A DNA stretch of 64,000 nt from Tetraselmis striata (GCA_006384855.1 VCJN01001798.1:38209-102208), one strand, 5' to 3'; positions 20,901-33,016 are shown, counted from the stretch's first letter. Notes: generated by a model from the letters alone, not told the origin. Translations and numbers: made by a program.

Positions 20901-21663
20901 ACCGACGACGGCGTTGCGGACAGCAGCGCGCTACCACCGGGTCCACCATTAGACGACGGTCCATGTGAGTGCAGATGGAAGCCCCCCCCCCCCCCCCCCC
21001 CCTCCTGCGCCCTCGCTTCCACCCTCATATCTTTCAGCTGCTTGCTGAGACTGGCTGCCATCCTCTGGCAGGCAGATAGATGTCTAGGTACTGATTTCAA
21101 GCGGATGCCTGTGCCCGCCGACGCAGGTCGCGATGCCTCCGGGAGGCGCTCTTTGCAGAGTGATTCCTCCGAGGGAGACGAACCTCGCGGCGGTCGCGAC
21201 ATGAGGCGATTCTCATGGCGGCGCGCTGCGCAGGCGGCGATGGCCTTGCGCCCCAGCCCGCCACGCAAGGCGGCGCGCGGAGGCGATGCTCCGGCTGCGA
21301 CAAGCGGCGGCGTCCCTGGCATTGACGACATGGGAGTGCAAGACTGTGCGCAGGCCTCGCCTCTCGCCCCTTCTCCCCCCCCCCTCATGTGCATGCAGGC
21401 CCTCCTGTGCGATTTAGTAGGTGTTCCACCTGCGCTGACTTCCGGGGCTGGCCGCCCTCACCTGATGTGAAACAGTGGTTTCCATCATTCTCGGGGAGGT
21501 GCAGCGCCTCGACGCTCGCATTCAGGCGATGTCCACGCCATCCCCGCGGCTACAGCCCGCGGCCGCGCTGGAGCCTCCTGTGCCTGCTCCAGCGGAGGCT
21601 GCCCACGCGGAAGCCGCGGAAGCCCCAAGCGCATCTGTAGATGAATCTGAGCCTACGCGATGA
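14907..21663 (+). CDS. Voltage/cyclic-nucleotide-gated-type K+ channel (CNG/KCNH/HCN class), 14 exons
   Basis: Fourteen phase-consistent exons: 14,907-15,189; 15,369-15,528; 15,718-15,899; 16,073-16,239; 16,816-17,066; 17,331-17,550; 18,033-18,161; 18,320-18,432; 18,559-18,818; 18,913-19,057; 19,780-20,267; 20,674-20,964; 21,127-21,345; 21,476-21,663; about 1,031 residues. A cytosolic N-terminus precedes S1 (~170-195), S2 (~210-228), S3 (~247-270), a weakly basic S4 (~280-300) and S5 (~326-348). The pore joins across an intron as WALTTMSTVGYGDI, with the K+ filter TVGYGD at ~424-429. S6 is followed by a C-linker (KLRAVNKWMKKMRLP) and a diverged cyclic-nucleotide-binding fold (~540-660), then a long Ser/Pro/Ala-rich tail ending in a short coiled coil. 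The channel should sit in the plasma membrane or flagellum. The intron 18,162-18,319 appears to be GC-AG. First-exon boundaries and the last four exons are the least certain. Confidence 0.85.
19511..19602. repeat. Intronic C-run and ATTAC repeat
   Basis: A ~20-bp C-run at 19,511-19,530 and a short ATTAC pentanucleotide repeat near 19,575-19,600, both in the long intron 19,058-19,779 of the K+ channel gene. Confidence 0.85.
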
Positions 21664-24474
21664 CCTGGCCCCCTAGCGGGTGGATACCACGATCGGCTGA
21701 CCGTTTCAAGTGGATTGGGGAAGGTGTTTTGTACTGATCGCCTTAGGATTGCCACGATTTCAATGTTCTGGTACCGATTTTTTTAATTACTGTGTAAATG
21801 AGAAAACGATTCATCGTAGGCTCAGGAGCTAAGTACCAGATTTCAAGGTGATGGAGAAAACCGTGGAAGAGCTGCCTGTGCCCGTACCCTCCGCTATTTG
21901 CCCACATTCTGTGAGGTTTCATGGCACCTCAGGGTCCCATGTAGTCCATGGCGCGGTCCAGGGTGCCAGCAGCACTTCTTGAATGCCTTTTCCTTTCACC
22001 CCTCTCCCGGCTCAGCGCCACACCCTGGTATGTGCCTTGAGTGTTGTGCCTATGTGCATCGAATCATTTGCTTTTTGCTGTAACTTTTCGTGAACATGCA
22101 ATACTGGATCATGCGGATAACATGTGTGATGGTAGCAGCCGCCGGGGCTATCTAACCAGGAGCAAACCTACTCCTGATCTAACTATCCCGCTGGCTATGC
22201 GGCTGTAAGGGTAAGCAATTGTCCCTTTGCCAGCTACGTCGTCCAGTCGTCTTGTTCCCGCGAAAATATGCACTGCCAGGCAGCATTCTACCATACCATG
22301 CCACACCGGTATGTCTGGCCCCGCGTCAGGCAATTATTAGTTGCTTCTCATAGAATCATCGTCGTTATTTTGGATATTCTGTCTCGTCCACAGCGAATTC
22401 AGATGAGAACTATCGGCCACGGCGTCCGTGCTCCATGCGCAGTGAGTATCAGGTCAGCAGGTTTTCTTCTGCAGTGTGTCTCTGCCACTGTCCACGGCAC
22501 TTTGGGTGAACTTCTAGCTGATGGAGTCCAGTCATCGGCCTCCATGTGCTCTGCGGGGGGGGGGGGGGGGGGGGGGGGGGGGTAACTCTTGCTTGGACGA
22601 GCTCGGCTGATTATTATAGGGTTATCTTGTCGGTTCATTTTGGCTAGTCATGGTCACCTTTTTGCTGGGTCTCTGGGAACTTTTTACCCTTGATGCTGTG
22701 ATTCGCTATAATGTTCCACCTGGGTAGCTACAGCAGGCCACAAAAATCGGCATTTTTTTATATATGTGATTTCGGTCGGGGCGCTTCTAGTCCATAAACC
22801 TACGCAAATAACCTATGCTGTTGAGGTAATTGAGGGGCAACTCATGAGAGGGCGTGCACGTGGTATGCTAGGTCAATGCGAGGGTGTGCGGCGGTGCGTG
22901 CGGCACTAATCATTTGGCAATATCATTCTAACACGAGGTGAAAAAGGGGTTGTGGCAGTCCAAGCATGGCACGCCGGCATTTGAACAGCATAAAGAACCG
23001 CGTGTGTGTCTCTCATGGTCGTCGAGATACATGTGTTAGCCACCTCGGTGCATGCTTTAGTGTCTATGGTCAGCTAGCGCGCTGCATGCGACATTCGCAA
23101 ACTTGCGTTCGCCATTTGGCCCTGCAAAGGGTAGTACTCTTGCAATCACGCAAAATTTTACAAAATTTCGCCGTTGTATCAGAATTTGGTTACAAATAGC
23201 GGACTAGAAAGCCCGTGAGCATGGGCTTTCTTGAAAGATCACTCATCATCACACCATTCCGATAAAAGGGAGCATTTTTCCCGCATGTCAGATACCCTCT
23301 GCTCTGGTATATGCCAGCCAACCACCTCATTGTGGGTGGGGGCGCACGACGGGGGCATGTAGTGTGCCAGCACTCCACGCAAGCTTCCAGACGCGAGGGC
23401 CTCTTGGATGGCCCTCAAAGTCGCGTCGACACCGTTGTCATTTCAGCTCCTCCCCTTTGATCATGGGTCATGTGCTACAACATGCGCTCGGATATATCTG
23501 TGCGCTAGTCGTGAAATTGTTGCTGATGGGGGCAAGCCCGCGCTAAGCCCACGGTGCGGGTGGTATAAGCACGCCCCTGTGGAATCGAAAGCACTTTATT
23601 TGTAATACTTTACCCCGTGAGGCACAGCCAACGGCGCGTAACTTGCAGCTTGAAAAATGGTAGGATTGGAAATTGTGGAGAATTGCCATGTCCGCATCAT
23701 TATTGACACACTCTCATGGAAATGACCACGCATCGCAACGGTAGCATGCATTGATTCGGCTCAAAGTTGCGCGCCATAGATCCCATGCATATATATCCAC
23801 CCACCGCCGTGAGTGCGCGTGCAAATGCGACGGACGGTAGCTACACCGCCAACTAAAATGTTGCTCCCCTGTGTGCTAACCGCGTTAACCGCTTTATTCT
23901 AGCCTTGTGCCAAACAACGCCATGGCCGGAAAACATTTTTTACAAGTGCGACAATCGGACGAAATGGTTGCCTCCTTGGCGTAGGAGGCTTGCATGCACT
24001 GAAACGCGAGGCTCCATATAGCCCCGTAGCACCATGGCTTGCTTTTGGGCACCAAGGCAAAAATACGCGCGGATTTCTATATGTGCAGACTTGTGTGGAG
24101 TATTGTACACATCGGGTAGGGTATAGTAGTCACTTCACTTCAGCATCATCGATCAGTTCAGCAGCATGTCAGTTGCCAAAATTCAGCTGGCGCAGTGGCG
24201 CTCTGCCTTGACCCCGGCGAGCGGACGGAGCGATGACCGCGCCCTCGGCGTCGTAGGGGCGCGCGCCGCGCGCTGATTTGTAAAGATCGCGATAGACGAC
24301 GAACGACAAAACGACGATCGACGCGCAGTTCGCAACAGCCCGCCCACCAAGCAACAGGGATATGGAGATAGTTTGCTACCCGTCGTTGGATTCAATGCAC
24401 TTGTTTTCTTCAAGCAATGACCAGTAATGCAATGATCAGTATTGTTTACGCTTAGCCGTTTGGGTTTCCTCTTC
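21664..24474. other. Intergenic, no gene recognised
   Basis: 2.8 kb with no convincing open frame or domain. It contains a G-run at about 22,555-22,582 and a perfect 9-bp-stem hairpin (AGAAAGCCC / GGGCTTTCT, loop of 8) at 23,206-23,231. The segment just after 21,663 should be the 3' untranslated region of the K+ channel. Confidence 0.5.
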
Positions 24475-24760
24475 CCTTGTCTACTTAACATGCGCGGTAC
24501 GGCACCAGTACGTTGCTAGTATGTCCACGCGGCGTATCTGTACCGCCCAAGGAGCTGCATCGACCCAGCAGCCCCTCGGCAATTTCATCGTCCGGCGGAA
24601 GTTGCCGTGTGCCCGTACGGCACCACCCGTGCGCAGTTCCAAACGCAGCCATCCCGGAGAGCGCTGCTTCTGCATGTTGCTTTGTCGTTTGCTAAAAAGC
24701 ATCATGGGGCGTGTCTGTCCCCATCTTCCCTTGTCGCGGCGCACCCACCATGGACGAGTT
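24475..24760. repeat. Left flanking direct repeat of the satellite block
   Basis: Similar in the same orientation to 29,020-29,320. Shared strings include GCATCGACCCAGCAGCCC, CGTCCGGCGGAAGTTGCCG, AAAAGCAT and the order of motifs between them. Identity looks like roughly three quarters by eye. The pair encloses the satellite array. Confidence 0.7.
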
Positions 24761-24967
24761 TCGCCGCGACAGAGCTTGCGTCGTCGCTCGTGACTTGCAC
24801 GGTCTTTGGTGTACAAACCACTTTAGTGATCCCCCGCGCCCAACTCGAGGACATGGTTCGCTGGCCGAGAAGTGGTCGACGATTGACCATATGACACCGT
24901 GCGCTGGCTCCTCGAAGCCGAAAATCAGTGTCCCACACGGACAACCGTTTGATTGATTCGGGGAAGG

Positions 24968-25000
<33 letters not shown>

Positions 25001-25129
25001 CTTCACGCCTTGCGACACAAAAGCACCCCATGTCGCCGGCATATGGCTCGCCGGCAAAGAAGACCAGCATTTTCGGGCATGAACGATCCGTGCGTCGGTG
25101 AGACATGCGGCTTCAATGCGCTACTCCGC

Positions 25130-28100
25130 GCCACAACCGGGCTGCCCTTTGTAGCCCCATGCACGCAGTTGGTCGCCACCAACCGCCCACCATTGTATGC
25201 CGCCTCCGGGCCACCCACGCAGGCGGCTGGCACCATCAAGCCTCCGATGCACCCTGTGCTCTGTTCGCTTTTGCGGTCTTGACACGCAGTTTGGTCGGCG
25301 CCATCGGGCCGCCACTGCACCCTATGCTCCGGCTGCTTCCGGAGTTGGTCGACGACATCATCGGGGCACTGCTCCACCATGTGCCCCATGGTCGCTTCCC
25401 CGTCCCGGGCATGCAGTGGGTCTGCGCCAACGGGCCGCCGATGCACTATGTGCATCAGTTGTTTCCGCAGCCCGGGCACGCAGTTGCCGCCATCGAGCCG
25501 CCATTGCACCACGTGCCCCGGTCGTTTCCGCGGCCAAGGTACCCAGCTGGTTGGCGCCATCGGGCCGTCGTTGTACCCTTCACCCCGGTCGCCTCCGCGG
25601 CCCGGGCACGCACCGCCTCATCGGCGCCATTTGACCGTAGTCGTTGCACATTGTGCCCCGATCGCCTTCAGCGCCCAAATACGCAGCTAGTTGGCGCCAT
25701 CGGGCCGTCGCTGCACATCGTGCCCCTCTCCCCTCCACGGCCCGGGCACGCAGCGGCTTGATGCCAACTTGCCGTTGCTGCACTCGGTGCCCCGGTCGCT
25801 TCCGCAACCCTGGCACGCAGCTGTGTTGGTTGGCGCCATATCAAGCCGTCGATGCGCCCTGCACCACAGACGCTTCCGCGGCCCGGGCATGCACTGCACC
25901 ATGTGCCATGGTCGCCTCCGCGGCCCAGGCTCGCGGATGGTAGGCGCCATCGGGACGAAACTGCACCGTCCATATGCCATGGTTGCTTCCGCGGTCCGAC
26001 CTCGCACCTGGTCGGCGCCAACGGACCGTCGTTGCATATTGTGCCCCGGCCGTATTCGCACCCCGGGCACAGAGCTGGTCGGCACCATCGGGCCATTAAT
26101 GCATCCACGCAGCTAAAAGGCGCCAATGGGCCGCTTGCACCTTGTCCTCCGGTCGCCTCCGCAGCCCGGGCACGCACCTCGTCGGCGCGTTCCAACGGAC
26201 CGCCATTGCACCCTCTGCCCCGGTCGCCTCCGCAGCCCGGGCGGGCTGCTAGTCAGCGCCAACGGGCCGTCACTGCACCTTGTGCCCCGGTTGCTTCCGT
26301 GGCTCAGGCACGCAGCTGCTGGTTGGCGCCAACGGGCCGCCGCTGCACACTGTGCCCCGGTCGCTTTCGCATCGCCGAGCACGCAAATGATCGGCTACAT
26401 CAGGCCGCCACTGCACCACGTGCCCCGGTCGTTTCCGCGGCATGGGCACGCGGTTTGTCGGTGCCATCAAGTCGCTGATGCATATTGCGCCCCGGTTGCT
26501 TTCGCGGCCCATGCACGCAAATGATCGGCACCATTAGGCCACCACTGCACCATGTGCCCCGGTCGTTTCCGCGGCATGGGCACGCAATTGGTCGGTGCCA
26601 TCAGGCCGCCGATGCACATTGTGCTCCGGTTGCTTTCGCATCCCCAGGCACGCAGCTCGTCGGCGCTATCGGGCCGTCGCTGCACATTGCGCCCCGATTG
26701 CTTTCGCACCCCCGGGCACGCAGATGGTTGGCGCAAGCGGGCCGTCGCTGCACTTTGTGCCCCGGTCGCTTCCGCAGCTCGGACACACACTTGGGTGGCG
26801 CCAGCGGACCGTCACCCCATCATGTGCTTCTGTCGTTTCCGAGGCGCGGGCACACCACTGGTTGGCACCAACGGGCCACCACCGCACATTGTGCTTCGGT
26901 CGCTTGTGCACCATGGGCACGCAGCTGGTCGGCGCCATCAACGGGCCGCCACTCCTCTATATGCCCCGGTCGCCTCCGCAGCCCGGGCATGCCACAAGTT
27001 GGCGCCATCAAGTCGCCACTGATCCTTTGCCCCGGTCGCTTCCAAAGTCCGGGCACGCGGCTGGTTGGCGCCATGGGGCCGCCGGTGCAATATGTGCTCC
27101 GGGCGCCTCCGCGGCTAAGGCACGCAACTAGTCGGCGCCAGCGGGCCGCCATTACACCTTGTGCCCCGGTCTCCTCCGCAGCCCGGGCATGCGGCTGGTT
27201 GGCGCCAACTACGGGCCGGCACTGCACATTGTGCCATGGCCGCCTAGATCCACGGCCCGGGCACGCAGCTAATCGGCGCCAGCGGGCCGCCACTACACCA
27301 TGTACCTCGGTCTCCTCCGCAACCCGGGCACGCAGCGGGTCGGGGGCGCCAATCGGGCCGCAGCTGGTCGGCGCCAACTGACCACCGTTGCACACTCTGC
27401 CCCGGTTGCTTTCGCAGACTGGGCACACAGTTTAGTTGGCGCCATCGGGCCGCCACTACACATTGTCCCCAGGTTGCTTTCGCAGCCCCGGGAACGCAGC
27501 CGGTCGGCACCATCGCGCTACCACTGCACATTGTCCCCAGGTTGCTTTCGCAGCCCGGGCACGCGGTTGGTCGGCGCTGACCAACTGTGTGGATGCAGTG
27601 GCGGCCCGATGGCGCCGACCAACTGCGTGCCCCGGCTGCGAAAGGAACTAGGGGACTATGTGCAGTGGCGGCCCGATGGAGTCAACCAAGCTGCGTGCCC
27701 AGTCTGCGAAAGCAACCTGGGGACAATGTGCAGTGGCAGTGCGATGGTGCCGACCATCGGCGAGCCCGGGCCGCGGACCGAAGCGACCGGAGCACATGGT
27801 GTAGTGGCGGCCCGCTGGCGCCGACTAGCTGCGTGCCCGGGCTGCGGAGCTAGGCGACCATGGCACAATGTTTCGTGGCGGCCGCCACTGCACCATGTGT
27901 CCCGGTTGCTTTCGCAGCCCCGGGCACGCAGCTGGTCGGCTCCAACGCGCCGTCACTGCATCTTTTGCCTCGGTCGCCTCCGCAGCCCGGGCGCGCAGCT
28001 GGTCGGTGCTATCATGCCGCCACTGCACCATGTTCCCCGGTTGCTTCCGCGACCCGGGCACGCAGGTCGTCGGCGCCAACGAGCGGCGACCGCACCATGA

Positions 28101-28770
28101 GTCCCGGTCGCCTCCGTAGCCCAAGCGCAGCTGGACGGCGCCAACGGGCCGCGACTGCTCCCTCTACCTCAGTCACCTCTGCCGCCCAGGAACGCAGTTG
28201 GCGCCAACGGACCGTCGCTGCACATTGTGACCCGGTTGCTTTCGAAGCCCGGGCACGCAGCTGGTCGGCACCATCGGGCCACCACTGCACCCTCTGCTCC
28301 GGTCGCTTCCGCGGCCCGGGCACGCAGCTAGTCGGCGCCATTGGGCCGCCACTACACCGTGTGCCCCGGTCGCCTCCGCGGCCATGGGCACGCAGTTGGT
28401 CGGCGCCAACGAGCCGCCGCTGCACATTGTGCCCCGGTATCGTTTGAGGCCCGGGCAAGTTGTTGGTCGGCGCCATCAAGCCGCCACGGTACCATGTGCC
28501 CCAATCCGTTCCGCGGCCCGGGTACATAGTTCGTTGGCGCCATCAAGCCGCCACTGCACCTTGTGCCCGGTTGCTTTCGCAGCTAGTCGGCGCCGACGGA
28601 CCGTCGCTGCACATATTGTGCCCGGTTGCATTCGCATTCTTGGGCATGCTGCTAGTCGGCGCCATCAAGCCGCCATTGCACCTTGTGCCCGGTTGCTTTC
28701 GCAGCCCCGGGCACGCAGCTGGTCGGCGCCATCGAGCCGTCGCGGCACTACTCTTGGCTCGCCGGGCTGC
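25130..28770. repeat. Satellite array of ~67-bp units (about 50 copies)
   Basis: Diverged tandem units with the recurrent order TGCCCCGGTCGCTTCCGCAG, CCCGGGCACGCAGCTGG, TCGGCGCCATCGGGCCGCC, ACTGCACCTT. One consensus unit counts to 67 bp, so the array holds on the order of 54 copies. Because 67 is not a multiple of three, open frames across the array rotate through the unit and long apparent ORFs on both strands (for example 26,485-27,381) are repeat artefacts. Units vary by small indels and substitutions, so the array is old. Confidence 0.93.
27575..27880 (-). repeat. Inverted block within the satellite array
   Basis: From about 27,575 to 27,880 the units run in the opposite orientation: GTGGCGGCCCGATGGCGCCG, ACCAACTGCGTGCCC and CTGCGAAAG replace their complements. 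Normal orientation resumes at GCCGCCACTGCACCATGTG near 27,882. About four units are inverted. Confidence 0.88.
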
Positions 28771-29019
28771 CCATGTTGCAGTCCTACCATGCGCGGAGCA
28801 GGCTACATACTAATACATCGTCCCCCCCCCCCCCCCCCCCCCCCGCGCGCCCTTCGCACTCCCCGCCGTGCAACGGTAGCCAACCGTTTTTAATCAGGGG
28901 CGGTAGCTGATCTCCCGCCCGGCCGGCGCCCAAGATATATCTCGGCAATGTGCATGCGCCCCCTCCCTCCTTAGTTTGAAATGATTACCACTAGTAGTAG
29001 TTGGTGGGATCGTCCCTTT

Positions 29020-29320
29020 TCCCTTGTCATCTACTTAGCAACCGCGGTACAACACAAGTGCGGTGCTGCTATGTGCAAGTGGCATTCCCGTGCCGTCCGA
29101 TAACCTGCATCGACCCAGCAGCCCTTTGGCAATTTCACCGTCCGGCGGAAGTTGCCGCCCACCCGTACGGCATCACCCCGCACGCGGTTCCCGACTACGC
29201 AGCCATCTCGGATGGCGTTGCTCCCGCATGCCGCTTCGCCGTGTGCTTAAAAGCATAATGGGGCTTGTCTGTCCCGATCTACTTCCTTTGTCGCGGCACT
29301 CACAGTGGGGTCGCGCGCCG
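29020..29320. repeat. Right flanking direct repeat of the satellite block
   Basis: Partner of 24,475-24,760 in the same orientation, about 4.5 kb apart. Another short repeat, TCGGCAATGTGCATGC followed by CCCTCC, occurs at about 28,943 and 29,408 around this copy. Confidence 0.7.
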
Positions 29321-29330
29321 CGACGGCCAC

Positions 29331-30656
29331 ACTCACCCTCCCGTCACTTCGTGGCTTTCTGGCCCTTCCCAAAACCTTGTGATGAGAAAATTAAAAAAGA
29401 ACCTTGTCGGCAATGTGCATGCACCCCTCCCGCCCTGCTTGAAATACGAGCACTGGCCGTTAACTATTGTCTAATTACCTGCGGGAATAGCTGCCGGTAC
29501 CATAAATGATGTTAGTAAATGTTCCGGCGACTAGCTAGAAGTAAAGTTCGCCCCGAGTCATCGGGCGAAGCCGCCCTTGACTGCAATCGTAGATATGGCA
29601 ATCATAGCCATTAGACCGTTGCCTCATTCGAACCCCGAAGGCCTAATGCATCAGCCGGGTAAACCCGGGACACGGGCCAAGGCGATATTGCCCGGAAATG
29701 ACAGTCGGGGATCGAGCCGTGGACCTCATGAGGAGGAGTTCGCCGCTCTAGTCGCGACTATGAGATATGAGATTACATGTGCTAGATGCAACATTCAAGA
29801 AATCCATACAGAAATCCAGAAGGAAATCCATCCATGGGCCACCAGAGGCGGGAACCGCCATGGCAGCCACCGACCAGGCATCGCCACCCGCCAACCGCCG
29901 CTCCACGCAGTAGGGACGCTCACCCCAGCACACAATCCCGGGCCACTCCAATAGCGGTACTAGGCCGAATGTGAGGTGGAGGCGGCGACAAGAAAGGGGC
30001 TTCAAAGAGGTCTTGCAGCAAGGAGCGGGAGTGGGGGGGTTCAACCCAAAACGGGGCGCCACGGGCGGGGAGCCGACGCAGGCCTCCCAGCGCTATATCC
30101 GCCGCCAGCTCGGTCGCGTCCCTTTCCACCGAACGTAGAACTCCATCCCCAGCACAACATCCCGGGGCACTCCAATAGCGGCACTAGGCCGAATGTGAGG
30201 TGGAGGCGCCGACATGACAAGAAGGGAGGGGTTGCTCATCGAACAGCGAACGAGAAGTTGACCGGACCAGCAACGACATGAGACGCCGGTGTCCAGCTCG
30301 CAGTGGTCCTCCGCGGTAGTGACAACACCTACGGGCGGGTCCAAGCAAGGCTACCAAGGTGCCACCCGTGCACGAGCCCCGCTCCCATCCCCATCCGGGG
30401 GTGGAGGCGGACGGAGGCCTCGCGATTCAGAGGGCCGAGGACGGTCGTCGGGTCCACCCATGCAGAGGGTGGGTGGGGGGAGGGAGAGAACTATGAGATA
30501 TACGCTGAGCAACATCAGCCACTGGACAGCTGCCATGCTACGGGTACATCGCTAAATATCATATATGTACGAGTACTCGTATCGGTATTATATTGACGGC
30601 GCGGCACGCGGGCGCATTACAGTACCTGTAGTTCCATGTCTTATGGTTATTACCAG
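29331..30656. other. Repeat-rich stretch with gag-like low-complexity frames
   Basis: No recognised gene. A segment with the string ACTAGGCCGAATGTGAGGTG occurs at about 29,959 and again at about 30,184, a local duplication spaced 225 bp apart. Near 29,541-29,577 an inverted pair (TTCGCCC / GGGCGAA) is embedded in a motif that recurs at 57,981-58,017. An open frame at 29,577-29,954 is rich in His, Pro, Gly and Arg with no recognised domain; a retroelement gag remnant is possible but unsupported. Confidence 0.4.
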
Positions 30657-30785
30657 TGCATGGCAACCGCTGCGCGCGTCCGCCTGCGTACGCGTTACAA
30701 ATGTGGCGCGCATGCGATGCTCGCAGCTAAAACATCGTACTTGAAAGCACGCTTCAACACCCGAAATCTGCCCAGGAAGAAATCT
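30657..30785. repeat. Direct repeat, left side of the DIRS-like relic
   Basis: Similar in the same orientation to 33,017-33,145. Shared strings: ATGGC(A/G)ACCGCTGCGCG, GGCGCGCATGCGATGCTC, ATCGTACTT(G/A)AAAGCACG and CTTCAACACCCGAAATCTGC. The right copy has an extra ~16-bp insertion. Confidence 0.8.
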
Positions 30786-31402
30786 GCCGTACACACGATT
30801 TTTTATTATACGGGTTTTAATCAGGGTTTTAGGGTTTGTTGTTAGGTTTTATGGGTTTCGAAACCCGAGCAACCCTAACAAGCCGCCATCCTCCGACCGC
30901 CGATACAGTCTTTTTGGGCGCGACTAGCCGACTTCTGCGTGTATGCTGACAATTGACGATTTAGAATCGCACCTTCGAAAGGCAAGCGCTAAAACATCGC
31001 GCACCTCTTCTCAAACAAGGCCCCGTTCCAACCGCGCCTGCTGCGCGGGCGGGTTGGTGGTACTGGTGGCCCATCTGTGCGGCCTCACAATGGCGCGCTC
31101 CATCTTGGCGTCAACTGCTCGGCGCCTCGGCCTAGCTGGCCGATTCCGTGTGAACATCTACCTCGGGACTGGCAACGATTCCGTGTCCGGCTGGTGGCCG
31201 ACCCGACTATACCGTGACCGCACGAGCTACTCCCTCCGGTCGGTTACTCCTGTCGTAGCGCGCAACTAGCACGCAGCCTAGGGCGACCGTAGTCACTCCG
31301 GAGCGAGGACGAACCCGAACGGGCCACGCGCGTAGCCCTGTGGACTCCGGCTCGCGTGCCGACTCGTGCACCCATGAGTCGGACTACATGCACCACCGAT
31401 GA

Positions 31403-32780
31403 GTGCGACGCGATTGGCAGGCCTGGGCGGACATCGGCGCTTGCCGCCGGGTCGTCGACATGATCCGCAACGGCGTGCGCATCCCGTTCAAGAACGGGCC
31501 GCCTGCCCCTTTCAACCAAGGGGGTCTCGATAGAGGACGCGACTTTCGACCAACTACGCTTCATGGACGACGAGCTGGCCCGCTTTCTGGCTAGCGGAGC
31601 ATGGGAAAAAAGCCACCACTGGCGGTAGATTTCTCGGTTGTTCCTCGTACCTAAGCCGGGCGCCAATAAATGGCGGCTCATCATCGATCTACGACCCCTC
31701 AACCGGTACTGCGAGGAGCGAAACCTGACTTTCGAGACTCTCACGCGGCTGCGTCACCTGGCTCAACGGCTCAGCCGGGCGACTACATGCTCTTCATGGA
31801 CTTACATGACGGCTTCTACGCCGTCGGCATCGCTTCCGAAGACCGATAATATTTCACCGTAAACTACCGAGGCAAGCTCTACCAGCTGGCGGGGCTCCCC
31901 GTGAGGTGGGCGAGCATGAGCCCCTACTACTTCGGCTCGCTTACGGCGACGCCCCGACGACTTCGCGGTGACCTCCCAAGGAGTGCGTCGCGCCAAGCTG
32001 AGCATGGGGTGATGCCAAGCGATGTGCGGCCACTTCCGTGGCGGCCGCATGCTCCCCTACATGGACGACTTCCTGTTCTTTGCATCCAAGCGCATCCTAA
32101 ACTGTGCGCGACCGCCTCACTTCCCTGCTCGGACGGCTGGGTCTCAGCCGACACCCCGACAAGGGCCAATGGGAGCCGGTATAACGGTCGGAGCACCTCG
32201 GTCAGGAGATCGACTCGCGGAGCGTTACGATTCGACCCCCCCCCCCCCCCCCCCCCCTCGGAAGCTCGATTCACCCGCTGCTACAACCCTCAGCCTCATC
32301 TGCCGGGCTAAGCGAGACATGCGATCGCTGCATGTGTGAGAGCTCGCATCCATGGCAGCGGGACGTGCTCAATTCATGTTTCTCGCCATCAAGCCGGCGC
32401 GGTTCTACCTGCGCGAGCTGCACGACGTGCTCCGCACGAAGGACTCGTGGAGCGGGCGCGTCAAGATGACGCACCATCTCCGACGCTACCATGGAGATTG
32501 CGAGGCTATTGCGCTACAATTCCGGCTGGCGTGACCCTTGCATCGAGGCCACCGACAGCCTGCGCCTCACCGATGGCGCGTGGTGTCGTGAGCACACCTG
32601 GTGCAACCCCCCTTGGGGCCTCATTGACAACCTCGTCATCAAACTCCACATCTCTGGCGCGGCGGCCACCGTCATCGTGCCCTACTAGCCCGACCGCGGC
32701 TGGCATCAGCGCGTCTCGGAAATGGTATCCGAGCTGGTTGTCTTCCCACCATCCCCGGACTTCTTCGCGCGCCGGGCCCT
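31403..32780 (+). pseudogene. Decayed DIRS-like retroelement: reverse transcriptase and methyltransferase-like region
   Basis: Broken by several frameshifts and stops. In order: DMIRNGVRIPFKNGPPAPF, then FLVPKPGANKWRLIIDLRPL (31,639 onward), DYMLFMDLHDGFYAVGIASE, YFTVNYRGKLYQLAGLP, and the reverse transcriptase box LPYMDDF with YMDD at 32,058-32,069. A region with KPARFYLRELHDVL follows, then WCNPPWGLIDNLVIKLH with NPPW at 32,605-32,616. NPPW is the catalytic motif type of N6-adenine (Dam-like) methyltransferases, and DIRS-group elements are known to combine reverse transcriptase, RNase H and such a domain. Stops interrupt at about 31,849 and 32,685. No tyrosine recombinase is recognised. The relic lies between the direct repeats at 30,657 and 33,017. 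Confidence 0.65.
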
Positions 32781-32950
32781 CTCGGCGTGCGTACTGGCGT
32801 CGGTCCTCCCAAGTGGCCAGTGGTCGCCTTATGGCTCCCCCTTTGGGCTCGGTGCCCCGGCCACGGATTTTTACCGCCTCTCGTCTGCCCCTCGAGTCGG
32901 CCGGCGCCAACCCGCGTCGTGCCCCAAGATCAAGCTCGGCAAACAAACCA

Positions 32951-32981
<31 letters not shown>

Positions 32982-33016
32982 TTGAAATGTTTAGCTTTCG
33001 GGTTTCTTTATCCGCA

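Noticed and set aside
26485-27381. Long open frame of 298 codons, and others like it on both strands of 25.0-28.9 kb
   Set aside because: They run through the ~67-bp satellite. The peptide is a rotation of the repeat and equivalent frames exist on the opposite strand.
25130-28770. CRISPR-like repeat array
   Set aside because: Units are contiguous and diverged with no spacer alternation, and the DNA is eukaryotic.
30811-30850. Telomere-like TTTTAGGG near GGGTTTTAGGGTTTG
   Set aside because: Only a single unit is present, not a tandem array, so no interstitial telomere is called.
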